6,852 nucleotides of DNA from an uncultured Akkermansia sp. (GCA_904502165.1 CAJGDB010000095.1:1-6852); one strand, 5' to 3'; shown: positions 1 through 6,346, counted from the stretch's first letter. Translations and numbers: made by a program. Notes: generated from the sequence alone by a model not told the origin.

Positions 1-1002
1 CAGGCAACGGCTAACAAGAACAAGGCCGACCGTGATCTGGCCCGTGCCAAAAATCTGGGGGTGGGTGATGCGCTCTCCCAGATGAGCTATGACCAGTACG
101 TGAATGCCGCTGAGATTGCCGCTGCGAATCTGGAGAGTGCCACGGCACAGTTGCAGACAGCCACCGCCCAGCAGGCGAGTGCCGCGGCACAGCTTCAGAG
201 CGCACAGGCTCAGCTGGAAAGTGAGCTTCGTAACCGCGACTACACGCGCATTTCCACCCCGGTGGATGGCACCATCGTGGTACGCCAGGTGAACGTGGGC
301 CAGACCGTGGTGAGCAGCATGAATGCCACTACCTTGTTCCTGGTGGCTCGTGATTTGACCAGAATGCAGATCTGGGCCAGCGTGAACGAGGCAGACATCG
401 CCAAGGTGAAACCCGGCCAGGCGGTTCAGTATACTGTGGATGCTCTGCCGAATGAAAGCTTTACCGGCACAGTGAACAAGATTCGCCCCAATGCCACCAT
501 GAGCTCCAACGTGGTGACTTACATTGTGGAGGTGGATGTCGAGAACCCTGAGCGCAAGCTGCTTCCCTATATGAGCGCCAATGTGAATTTCATCGTGAAA
601 GAGGAGAAGGATGTTCTGCTGGTGCCGGATGCGGCATTTGATTTCCGCCCTTCGCCGGAGCAGATAGATGAGAGCGCCCGAGGCATGAAGCGTGGCCCCC
701 GCGAGGAAGGCGCTCCGCGTCCGTCTCTGGTGTGGCGTAAGGTGAGCGATACTACGGTGGCTCCGGTGCGGGTCATCAAGGGTGACTCCGACGGCACGCG
801 CAGCATCGTGACCCTGGTTGAGGGCGAATCCCTTAATGCAGGCGATGAGCTGGTGACCGGCATTTCGACAGTCACGCCCAAGGCTGGTGCGCCCGGCGCG
901 CAGGGGGGCCTGTTCGGCATGAATGGCCCGAAGCGTCGTCAACGTGGTACGGGTGGCGTAGAGGCCAAACCCGGTCAGGTGGATAAGGGTGGTCGCTTCT
1001 AA
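1..1002 (+). CDS. MacA/HlyD-family periplasmic adaptor of an ABC efflux pump, 5' end missing
   Basis: The reading frame is open from base 1, so the N-terminus (membrane anchor, first half of the hairpin) lies upstream; 333 codons are visible. In family members this protein bridges an inner-membrane transporter and an outer-membrane channel in the periplasm. Visible residues 1-77 are an Ala/Gln-rich coiled coil with repeated AQLQ-type heptads, the descending arm of the alpha-helical hairpin. The second half of the lipoyl domain follows (TPVDG at 86-90, then NVGQTV), then the beta-barrel domain with the MacA-like segment SVNEADIAKVKPGQ near 127-140. A membrane-proximal domain comes next, interrupted by a charged, Pro/Gly-rich linker (about 216-242), and ends in a Gly-rich basic tail (about 289-333). 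The ABC ATPase gene starts 23 bp downstream, which supports a MacA-type role. The class is firm; the substrate is unknown. Confidence 0.9.
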   Translation, partial: QATANKNKADRDLARAKNLGVGDALSQMSYDQYVNAAEIAAANLESATAQLQTATAQQASAAAQLQSAQAQLESELRNRDYTRISTPVDGTIVVRQVNVGQTVVSSMNATTLFLVARDLTRMQIWASVNEADIAKVKPGQAVQYTVDALPNESFTGTVNKIRPNATMSSNVVTYIVEVDVENPERKLLPYMSANVNFIVKEEKDVLLVPDAAFDFRPSPEQIDESARGMKRGPREEGAPRPSLVWRKVSDTTVAPVRVIKGDSDGTRSIVTLVEGESLNAGDELVTGISTVTPKAGAPGAQGGLFGMNGPKRRQRGTGGVEAKPGQVDKGGRF

Positions 1003-1025
1003 TCGGATTCTGGTGTTTTCAGACC

Positions 1026-1733
1026 ATGATTGAGCTGAAGGACATAACAAAGGTTTACCACCTGGGCGAAATCGACCTGCCAGTGCTGAAGGGAATTTCC
1101 CTCTGCATTGACGATGGCGAGTTCGTATCGCTCACCGGGGCATCCGGTTCAGGTAAATCAACCCTCATGAACATTCTGGGATGCCTGGATCGCCCCACCA
1201 GCGGTGAATTCTGGATTGACGGGCACAATGTGGCTGGCCTGAATGCCAATGAGCGCGCTCTGCTGCGTAATAAGCGCATCGGGTTCGTGTTCCAGAACTT
1301 CAACCTGCTGGCCCGTACCTCAGCGTTGGAAAACGTGATGATGCCGGCCTACTATTACCACCCAGCCAAGAGTACGGCAGAAATCCGCGAGCGAGCGCTG
1401 GAGCTCATCGAGCTGGTCGGGCTCACGGAACGCATGCACCACACGCCCGCCCAGCTTTCCGGTGGTCAGCAGCAGCGCGTGGCCATTGCCCGTTCCCTGA
1501 TTAACAACCCCGGTATTCTGCTGGCAGATGAACCTACCGGCAGTCTGGATTCCTCCACCTCTGTGGAGGTGATGAACATGTTCCGCGAACTGAACCGCAA
1601 GCTGGGCATCACAGTCATCATCGTGACCCATGACCCCAAGATTGCCGCTTTCACCGACCGCGCCATCAACATGTGCGACGGCCTCATTCTCGACGGCGTA
1701 TCGGATGAACTCACAGCCACCCTTAAGAAATGA
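1026..1733 (+). CDS. MacB/LolD-type ABC transporter ATP-binding protein
   Basis: This 235-aa cytoplasmic nucleotide-binding subunit would hydrolyse ATP to drive the FtsX-type permease encoded next. All the ABC motifs are present: Walker A GASGSGKST at 38-46, Q-loop Gln90, signature LSGGQ at 144-148, Walker B ILLADE at 164-169 with catalytic Glu169, D-loop SLD at 173-175 and H-loop His202. The phrase MNILGCLDRPTSGE (48-61) is typical of the MacB/LolD/FtsE branch. Its length is normal for a stand-alone ATPase; in E. coli MacB this domain is fused to the permease. The start is the first ATG after the adaptor stop and gives the expected beginning (MIELKDITKVY). No Shine-Dalgarno sequence is visible. 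The last bases overlap the permease start (ATGA), which indicates translational coupling. Mechanotransmission of the MacB type is inferred from the neighbours; a Lol-type lipoprotein-release role is less likely because an adaptor and an outer-membrane factor are present. Confidence 0.95.
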   Translation: MIELKDITKVYHLGEIDLPVLKGISLCIDDGEFVSLTGASGSGKSTLMNILGCLDRPTSGEFWIDGHNVAGLNANERALLRNKRIGFVFQNFNLLARTSALENVMMPAYYYHPAKSTAEIRERALELIELVGLTERMHHTPAQLSGGQQQRVAIARSLINNPGILLADEPTGSLDSSTSVEVMNMFRELNRKLGITVIIVTHDPKIAAFTDRAINMCDGLILDGVSDELTATLKK

Positions 1734-3097
1734 AGTTTAACACTCTCCTGATAACCTGCCTGAAAGCACTGGTGCGTAACCCTATGCGGGCTGCGCTCAC
1801 CGTGCTGGGTATTGTGATTGGTATTGCCGCCGTGGTGGCCATCATGGAGATAGGTGAAGGCTCCAAGAAGCAGGTGGCCGACAAGTTCTCCTCCATGGGT
1901 ACCAATGTGGTGACCGTCAGCGGTGCATCGGTGAGTACGGCTGGTGTGAACAGCGGCATGGGGGGGCGCGCTTCGCTCTACGCTACCGATGCCGAGGCTC
2001 TCGTGAAGTACTGCCCGGATTATGTGAAGGCTGCCTCTCCCGTAGTGCGCGCCAGTGGTCAGGTGATTGTGGGCAACCAGAACTGGAGCCCACGCTCCAT
2101 CATGGGCGGCAATGAGCAGTACCTTTCCATTGAAGGCTGGAAGGTAGCCAGCGGAGTTGCCTTTACCCGAAAGCAGGTGGATGAAGCCAGCCGTGTGTGC
2201 CTCATCGGTAACACCATTGCCAGGGAACTCTACGCCGATGTGGACCCGATTGGGCAGGATATCCGCGTCAAGGATGTGGTATTCACTGTCATTGGCGTGC
2301 TGGAAAGCAAGGGCGCAGACGGCATGGGCAATGACCAGGACGACTGTCTGATTCTGCCCTGGACCAGTATCCGCACGCGCCTGATGGGCTCCAGCGGTTC
2401 GGCTGTCATTGCCAAGGCCGGTGCGGCCAACAGCGCCAAGGTTTCTTCCACGGACACCTTCTCGACCAGCTCGGTGAGCTTTTATCCCGGTTGCGATCTG
2501 CAGCCATACACGAATGCCCCGCATCCGCTGCGTACACGAACGGTGGATTCCATTGCCGTGCAGGTGCGCGATGGCGTTGACCCCAACAAGGCCATGGATG
2601 CCATGACCCCGGTGCTGCGTCGCCAGCACGAGCTGGAACCCGGTGTGCTGGATGACTTCAGCATGCGCGACCGCTCTCAGTTCGTGAAAATGATGACGGA
2701 CACCACCTCCACCATCAGCAGCCTTCTGATTTCCGTGGCTATGATATCGCTGGTCGTTGGCGGTGTGGGTATCATGAACATCATGATGGTATCGGTCACC
2801 GAGCGTACCCGTGAGATTGGCCTGCGTATGGCTGTGGGTGCCCGCCCGCGCGATATCATGTGGCAGTTCCTGCTGGAGGCCGTGCTGCTTTGCACCATCG
2901 GCGGTATCATCGGCATTGCGGTGGGGCGTGTTGCCTCCTCTCTGGTGAGCCAGCAGATGGGCTGGCCGGTGGCTACCTCTGTTTCGGCCATGGCTCTTTC
3001 CGTAACGGTGGCTGCGGTCATCGGTATTGTCTTTGGCTGGTATCCGGCCTGGAAGGGCTCCCGGCTGGACCCCATCGATGCCCTGAGACACGAATAA
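1730..3097 (+). CDS. MacB-type ABC transporter permease (MacB_PCD plus FtsX domains)
   Basis: This 455-aa inner-membrane protein is the transmembrane partner of the preceding ATPase. A first membrane helix lies at about 22-41 (AALTVLGIVIGIAAVVAIME). A large periplasmic core follows to about 325, and a C-terminal FtsX domain holds three more helices at about 330-354, 379-402 and 417-440. The hallmark after helix 2, SVTERTREIGLRMAVGA (355-371), is the coupling helix that contacts the ATPase. The C-terminus WKGSRLDPIDALRHE is typical of MacB permeases. Residues 220-271 form a Ser/Ala/Pro-rich stretch with one Cys between the DQDD..LP..S motif and the next core strand, where shorter MacB relatives usually have a brief connection. 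The start overlaps the ATPase stop by 4 bp. A run of seven G lies at 1960-1966. In MacB, periplasmic conformational change rather than passage through a membrane channel drives substrates into the adaptor/outer-membrane conduit. Confidence 0.94.
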   Translation: MKFNTLLITCLKALVRNPMRAALTVLGIVIGIAAVVAIMEIGEGSKKQVADKFSSMGTNVVTVSGASVSTAGVNSGMGGRASLYATDAEALVKYCPDYVKAASPVVRASGQVIVGNQNWSPRSIMGGNEQYLSIEGWKVASGVAFTRKQVDEASRVCLIGNTIARELYADVDPIGQDIRVKDVVFTVIGVLESKGADGMGNDQDDCLILPWTSIRTRLMGSSGSAVIAKAGAANSAKVSSTDTFSTSSVSFYPGCDLQPYTNAPHPLRTRTVDSIAVQVRDGVDPNKAMDAMTPVLRRQHELEPGVLDDFSMRDRSQFVKMMTDTTSTISSLLISVAMISLVVGGVGIMNIMMVSVTERTREIGLRMAVGARPRDIMWQFLLEAVLLCTIGGIIGIAVGRVASSLVSQQMGWPVATSVSAMALSVTVAAVIGIVFGWYPAWKGSRLDPIDALRHE

Positions 3098-3119
3098 ACC
3101 CTTTCCTTTCCCTTTTTAT

Positions 3120-4502
3120 ATGAAGAAATTATTACAGATTTCCCTTAGCGCGCTGGTGCTGACCTCCTGCACCCTGGGGCCGGATTTCACCGGAGCCAGC
3201 GCTCCTGAGCTTCCCGCCACCTGGGTCAATGCTCTGCCTCCGGGCACAGATAAACACACGCTTGAGGAATGGTGGCATTCTTTCCGTGACCCGCAGCTCA
3301 CCCGCTTGATTGAAGGCGGTTTTGCCGCCAATCCGGACATGGTGAGTGCCGCACTTGCCATTGAGAAGGCGCAGTCATCCCTGCGTGCCACGCAGAGCAG
3401 CCTCTTTCCCTCTCTCGGGGTGAATGCGGGGGGGAGCAATAGCGGTAATTTTGATAGTTCCACCTCACATGGGCGATGGAACGGCGGTCTTTCGGCCTCG
3501 TGGTCGCCTGATATCTGGGGTGGCACACGGCGCGAGGTAGAAGCCGCCATGGCGGCCGTCGGTTCTGCGGAAGCCGCCGCTGCTGCAACCCGGACTGCCC
3601 TGGCATCCAGCATTGCTGCCGCCTATTTCCAATGGATTTCGGCCAAGGAAAGTCTGCGTATTGCCTATGAGCAGCTCGAATATCAGGAACGAACCTACAA
3701 AGTGACCCAGGAACGCCATGCCTCCGGTATGGAAAGTGCGCTGGCTCTGGCAGAATCACGCTCGACCATAGCCTCAACCCGGGCTCAGATTCCGGCCCAG
3801 CAGGCGAACATCCGCAGTTGTGAAACAACGCTTGCCACGCTGCTGGGTACTACGGTGGATAACATAGCATTGAAGCTACCCCCTCAGAAGGTATACAACA
3901 TGGTTCCGTCCGTGCCTACCGGCCTGCCGAGTGAGCTGCTGCGCCGCCGCCCGGACATCATCAGGGCTGAGCATGAACTGCACGCAGCCACCGCCCGTAT
4001 CGGGGTGAGCGTGGCCAACCTGTTCCCGAAAATTTCGCTTACAGGCGGGGCTTCTTCCTCTGCCGGTACGGATTTCTCTCAGTTCTGGTCGAACAGCGCC
4101 TGGAATCTGGGGGCTTCTGCCAGCCAGACCCTCCTGAACCGCGTGGCTCTTAATGAGGCGGTGAAACAGGCCGAACTCAACCAGCTGAGCAGCATGCAGA
4201 ATTATCGCAAGACTGTGCTGGCTGCCTTTGCCGAGGTAGAGCAGTGCCTGATTGAATATGCCAGACTCACCAACCAGCTGCCGCAATACGAGGTGTCGCG
4301 CGCGGCCAACAAGGAATCTGCCGCATTGTCGCTGCGCCTGCACCACGAGGGTATGGCCGACTTCCTGAGCGTGGCAGCTGCCGAGCGTGCCTGGCTTTCC
4401 TCGGAGCTCAATATCATTTCCACCCGCCAGAATATCCGCCTGAAACTCGCGCAGCTCTGTGCTGCCCTGGGTGGTGGCTGGCCTGTCGGGAGCACGAAGT
4501 AA
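3120..4502 (+). CDS. NodT-family outer-membrane efflux lipoprotein (TolC-like)
   Basis: This 460-aa protein would be the outer-membrane channel of the pump. It starts with a lipoprotein signal, basic MKK, a hydrophobic stretch and lipobox L14-T15-S16-C17, followed by TLGPDF, the conserved beginning of mature NodT-type proteins. Family landmarks are SASWSPDIWGGTRREVEAA (125-143), the repeat boundary LPSELLRRRPDIIRAEHEL (269-287), NLFPKISLTGG (300-310) and the terminal ALGGGW (449-454). Two OEP repeats, each with long Ala/Gln-rich helices, are evident, and the length is usual for the family. The gene lies 22 bp after the permease stop, so it is probably in the same transcript. The gap has no Shine-Dalgarno sequence but is a pyrimidine-rich tract (3098-3117) ending in TATATG. 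A G7 run occurs at 3428-3434. Substrate specificity cannot be inferred. Confidence 0.95.
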   Translation: MKKLLQISLSALVLTSCTLGPDFTGASAPELPATWVNALPPGTDKHTLEEWWHSFRDPQLTRLIEGGFAANPDMVSAALAIEKAQSSLRATQSSLFPSLGVNAGGSNSGNFDSSTSHGRWNGGLSASWSPDIWGGTRREVEAAMAAVGSAEAAAAATRTALASSIAAAYFQWISAKESLRIAYEQLEYQERTYKVTQERHASGMESALALAESRSTIASTRAQIPAQQANIRSCETTLATLLGTTVDNIALKLPPQKVYNMVPSVPTGLPSELLRRRPDIIRAEHELHAATARIGVSVANLFPKISLTGGASSSAGTDFSQFWSNSAWNLGASASQTLLNRVALNEAVKQAELNQLSSMQNYRKTVLAAFAEVEQCLIEYARLTNQLPQYEVSRAANKESAALSLRLHHEGMADFLSVAAAERAWLSSELNIISTRQNIRLKLAQLCAALGGGWPVGSTK

Positions 4503-4546
4503 ATTCCGGCGCATACCAGCCTGTCACCGGAGCGGGCAGCGCGGGG

Positions 4547-4569
4547 ATGCCATGCATGATGCATGACAT
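4547..4569. repeat. 23-bp imperfect palindrome downstream of the efflux operon
   Basis: Two 7-bp arms, CATGCAT (4551-4557) and ATGCATG (4559-4565), flank a single central G. After one mismatched pair the symmetry continues with ATG (4547-4549) and CAT (4567-4569). Because ATGCAT is itself self-complementary, it is a direct as well as an inverted repeat. It may be an operator for a dimeric regulator of the downstream gene. Read as RNA it could fold with a TGA loop and is followed by four T (4569-4572), so a weak terminator for the efflux operon is the alternative. Confidence 0.45.
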
Positions 4570-4593
4570 TTTCGTTGCTGCCGCGATTTTAGC

Positions 4594-4621
4594 TTGCGTG
4601 ATGTGCCGGGTGTAGTAACAT
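4594..4621 (+). promoter_or_regulatory. possible promoter for the RRM gene
   Basis: TTGCGT (4594-4599) and TAACAT (4616-4621) are separated by 16 bp and match the sigma-70 consensus at 3/6 and 4/6 positions. Transcription from here would leave a leader of roughly 100 nt before the ATG at 4731, including the GC-rich hairpins at 4661-4694. The match is weak and the alphabet of promoters in this lineage is uncertain, so this is tentative. Confidence 0.25.
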
Positions 4622-4660
4622 AAAGGTAGACACGTTGTGTCTTTCTGATAGATAGAGTGT

Positions 4661-4694
4661 CCCGGTTGCCGGGTATGTACAGGCGAGCCCGGGC
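4661..4694 (+). promoter_or_regulatory. GC-rich leader hairpins with alternative pairings, upstream of the RRM gene
   Basis: CCCGG (4661-4665) and CCGGG (4669-4673) form a perfect 5-bp hairpin around TTG. A palindrome GCCCGGGC lies at 4687-4694. The CCGGG at 4669-4673 can instead pair with CCCGG at 4688-4692 around a 14-nt loop, so the two folds exclude each other. Position, 37 nt before the start codon, would suit post-transcriptional control. The function is inferred from symmetry only. Confidence 0.3.
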
Positions 4695-4730
4695 ATCATC
4701 CCCCCTCAGTATTACGATTCAATAACCTAT

Positions 4731-5399
4731 ATGGCTGAACATCATACACATGGCAGGCAGGGGCAGGGCGCCCGCCGCCGCCGCAACAACAAGGGCCGCC
4801 CCTACCGCCGCCGCATGCCGCGCCAGCAGGAGGCCGCCGCTACCAAGCCCTCTCTGCTGCAGCGCATCCTTGGTTTCTTTGGCTTTGGCAAGAAGAAGGA
4901 AACAGACCGCAAGGATAACCGCCGGAACGATAAACGCAAGCCCAAGGAGAACGTGCGCGTAGCCAAGGGGCGCAGCAATCAGGGGGGCAACCCCGCTGCC
5001 CGCCAGGAGAAGCGCCGCCGCCCGGCTTCCGTGGCTCCCACCCGGAATGCCCGGCTCTATGTGGGTAATCTCTCATACGAGACCACCGAGGCTGAGCTGG
5101 AGGACCTCTTCAAGGGATTTGGCAATGTGCGCAGCGTGGAAATCATCTATAACACCCGCACTTATAAGAGCAAGGGCTATGCCTTTGTGGAAATGCAGAT
5201 GCTTGAAGACGCCAAGCGCGCTGCTGAGGTGCTGCATGGCCAGCCCTTCATGGGACGCGAGCTTATGGTGAGCGCTGCCAGCGAACGCCCGGAGACTCCT
5301 GAAAAGGAAGATGCTCCTGAGGCAGCTGCTCCTGCAGACGAGCCCGTGGTCGAGATTCCGGCTGCTGAAGCTCCGGTAGCTCCTGCCGAAGAGGCCTGA
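4731..5399 (+). CDS. RRM-domain RNA-binding protein with basic arm and acidic tail
   Basis: This 222-aa protein has one RNA recognition motif at about 107-184. RNP2 is LYVGNL (109-114) and RNP1 is KGYAFVEM (148-155), with the aromatic residues Tyr110, Tyr150 and Phe152 that normally stack on RNA bases. The arm before it is very rich in Arg/Lys/Gln (8-39, 55-98). It is interrupted by a short hydrophobic segment SLLQRILGFFGFG (41-53) that could form an amphipathic helix. Residues 185-222 are a Pro/Ala/Glu tail without basic residues after Lys192. Single-RRM proteins of this kind occur in cyanobacteria, Bacteroidota and PVC bacteria, but the tripartite layout with a long arm is less ordinary. 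The ATG start gives a clean beginning with no Shine-Dalgarno sequence. The gene stands alone: a 228-bp gap precedes it and a strong terminator follows. Likely roles are RNA chaperoning or post-transcriptional control; targets are unknown. Confidence 0.9.
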   Translation: MAEHHTHGRQGQGARRRRNNKGRPYRRRMPRQQEAAATKPSLLQRILGFFGFGKKKETDRKDNRRNDKRKPKENVRVAKGRSNQGGNPAARQEKRRRPASVAPTRNARLYVGNLSYETTEAELEDLFKGFGNVRSVEIIYNTRTYKSKGYAFVEMQMLEDAKRAAEVLHGQPFMGRELMVSAASERPETPEKEDAPEAAAPADEPVVEIPAAEAPVAPAEEA

Positions 5400-5422
5400 T
5401 AAAGCAATTCTCTCCACCTGCT

Positions 5423-5462
5423 GGCAACGCATCTCTTGCGCGGAGGTGCGTTGCCCTTTTTT
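5423..5462 (+). terminator. strong Rho-independent terminator of the RRM gene
   Basis: A perfect 9-bp stem, GGCAACGCA (5423-5431) with TGCGTTGCC (5447-5455), extends inward through a T-G wobble and CTC/GAG pairs to a loop of about five bases. It is followed by one C and six T (5457-5462). It lies 24 bp after the RRM stop codon and separates that gene from the next transcription unit. Confidence 0.9.
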
Positions 5463-5497
5463 GTGGCAGGCTGAAAAGATGGTAATCACGCCGTTGC

Positions 5498-5517
5498 GGC
5501 TGCTGGAAACAACAGCC
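5498..5517 (+). repeat. inverted repeat with a GAAA loop between the RRM gene and the yggS-like gene
   Basis: GGCTGCTG (5498-5505) and CAACAGCC (5510-5517) pair with a single C-A mismatch around GAAA (5506-5509), a GNRA tetraloop closed by G-C. No T-tract follows on either strand, so it is not an obvious terminator. It lies 61 bp before the next start codon. The role is unknown: it may be a DNA binding site or a structured part of read-through RNA. Confidence 0.35.
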
Positions 5518-5543
5518 CCGGAGAATTCCTCTTCATTATTCCC

Positions 5544-5572
5544 TTTTCACGGCTCTGCCGTTGTGCTATCAT
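5544..5572 (+). promoter_or_regulatory. putative extended -10 promoter of the yggS-like gene
   Basis: TTTTCA (5544-5549) and TATCAT (5567-5572) are separated by 17 bp, and TG at 5564-5565 makes an extended -10. Matches to the sigma-70 consensus are 4/6 and 5/6. A 6-nt spacer follows, which places the expected transcription start on the A of the ATG at 5579. A 13-bp palindrome, ACGGC/GCCGT around TCT (5549-5561), lies inside the spacer and could be an operator. Confidence 0.5.
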
Positions 5573-5578
5573 GCAGCC

Positions 5579-6268
5579 ATGTACATACAGGACCAGTTGC
5601 AGGAGATTAAAGCGAACATAGCCGCAGCAGAGCAGCGGGCGGGGCGCCCGGCCGGCAGCGTGAAGCTGCTGGCGGTGAGCAAGACTTTCCCGGTGGAAGA
5701 CATCATGCAGGCCTATGCTGACGGGCAGCGTCTCTTTGGCGAAAATCGCCTGCAGGAAGCTATGAGCAAGATACCGGAAATGCCGGCAGACTGCGAGTGG
5801 CATCTCATAGGCCCCCTGCAGCGCAATAAAGTGAGAAAGGCGCTGGAGCAGGGCTTCGGGCTGCTCCAGGCTGTGGATTCGCTGCGATTGGCTGAGGCGG
5901 TCTCCCGCATTGCCGGAGAACTGGGCTGCACCGCCCGCATTCTGCTTGAGGTGAATGTGGATGGCGAGGAGAGCAAGCATGGCTTCACCCCGGATGAGTT
6001 GCAGGAAGCCTGGCCGCAGCTTGTGGCCCTTCCACGCGTGGAAATCCGTGGGCTGATGTGCATTCCTGCCCCGACAGAAGATGCCGAAGGCGCGCGCCCT
6101 GCGTTCCGGGCTCTGCGCGGACTGGCAGAAACGCTGCGTGCCCGTGGGCCCCTTCCTCTGCCGGAGCTTTCCATGGGAATGAGCCACGATTATGCCGTGG
6201 CGGTGGAGGAGGGCGCAACTATCGTGCGTGTCGGCTCAGCTATTTTCGGCAAGCGGGACTACCACTGA
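5579..6268 (+). CDS. yggS: YggS/PROSC-family pyridoxal phosphate-binding protein
   Basis: The 229-aa protein belongs to the YggS/PLPBP family, alanine-racemase-like TIM barrels without known catalysis that bind PLP and keep vitamin B6 and amino-acid pools balanced in the cytoplasm. Lys35 in LLAVSKT (30-36) is the residue expected to form the Schiff base. Other family marks are FGENRLQEA (53-61), WHLIGPLQRNK (74-84), KHGF (133-136), RGLMCIPAP (157-165), LSMGMSHDY (197-205) and RVGSAIFGKRDY (217-228), which hold the phosphate-binding Ser/Gly/Arg positions. Pro79 replaces the usual His in the IGHLQ motif. The ATG at 5579 is chosen because the protein then begins as relatives do; an in-frame TTG at 5561 would add six poorly matching residues and sits inside the promoter. 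No ribosome binding site is present. It appears to be a single-gene transcription unit. Confidence 0.95.
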   Translation: MYIQDQLQEIKANIAAAEQRAGRPAGSVKLLAVSKTFPVEDIMQAYADGQRLFGENRLQEAMSKIPEMPADCEWHLIGPLQRNKVRKALEQGFGLLQAVDSLRLAEAVSRIAGELGCTARILLEVNVDGEESKHGFTPDELQEAWPQLVALPRVEIRGLMCIPAPTEDAEGARPAFRALRGLAETLRARGPLPLPELSMGMSHDYAVAVEEGATIVRVGSAIFGKRDYH

Positions 6269-6346
6269 ATGTTGGATTGCGGATGTGGAAAGCAGAATGA
6301 GCATCACCCGCAGGTGCCAGTCTGCACAGCTCCATACATTCTACAT
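6269..6346. other. 78-bp convergent intergenic region
   Basis: This separates the stop codons of two convergent genes. A weak inverted repeat, TGCGGATG (6278-6285) with CACCCGCA (6305-6312), has one mismatch and no T-tract. I see no convincing terminator in either direction. Confidence 0.4.

Noticed and set aside
121..230. Repeated GCN/CAG codons in the adaptor suggesting a DNA repeat array
   Set aside because: The repetition follows from the Ala/Gln heptads of the coiled coil; there is no regular repeat unit at the DNA level and no CRISPR-like spacing.
1466..3091. A 541-codon open frame on the minus strand
   Set aside because: It lies antisense to the ATPase and permease genes, which have full family motifs. 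Its translation is His/Gly/Arg-rich with no recognisable domain, as expected from the codon bias of the sense genes.
3876..4514. A 212-codon minus-strand frame within the outer-membrane factor gene
   Set aside because: It is fully antisense to a gene with clear NodT motifs and shows no domain.
4505..4531. TCCGG...CCGGA inverted repeat just after the outer-membrane factor stop
   Set aside because: The arms are only 5 bp with a 17-base loop and no T-tract, too weak to call a terminator.
5561..5578. TTG at 5561 as an alternative start of the yggS-like gene
   Set aside because: It would add six residues absent from relatives, and it overlaps the likely -10 element. The ATG at 5579 gives the expected N-terminus.
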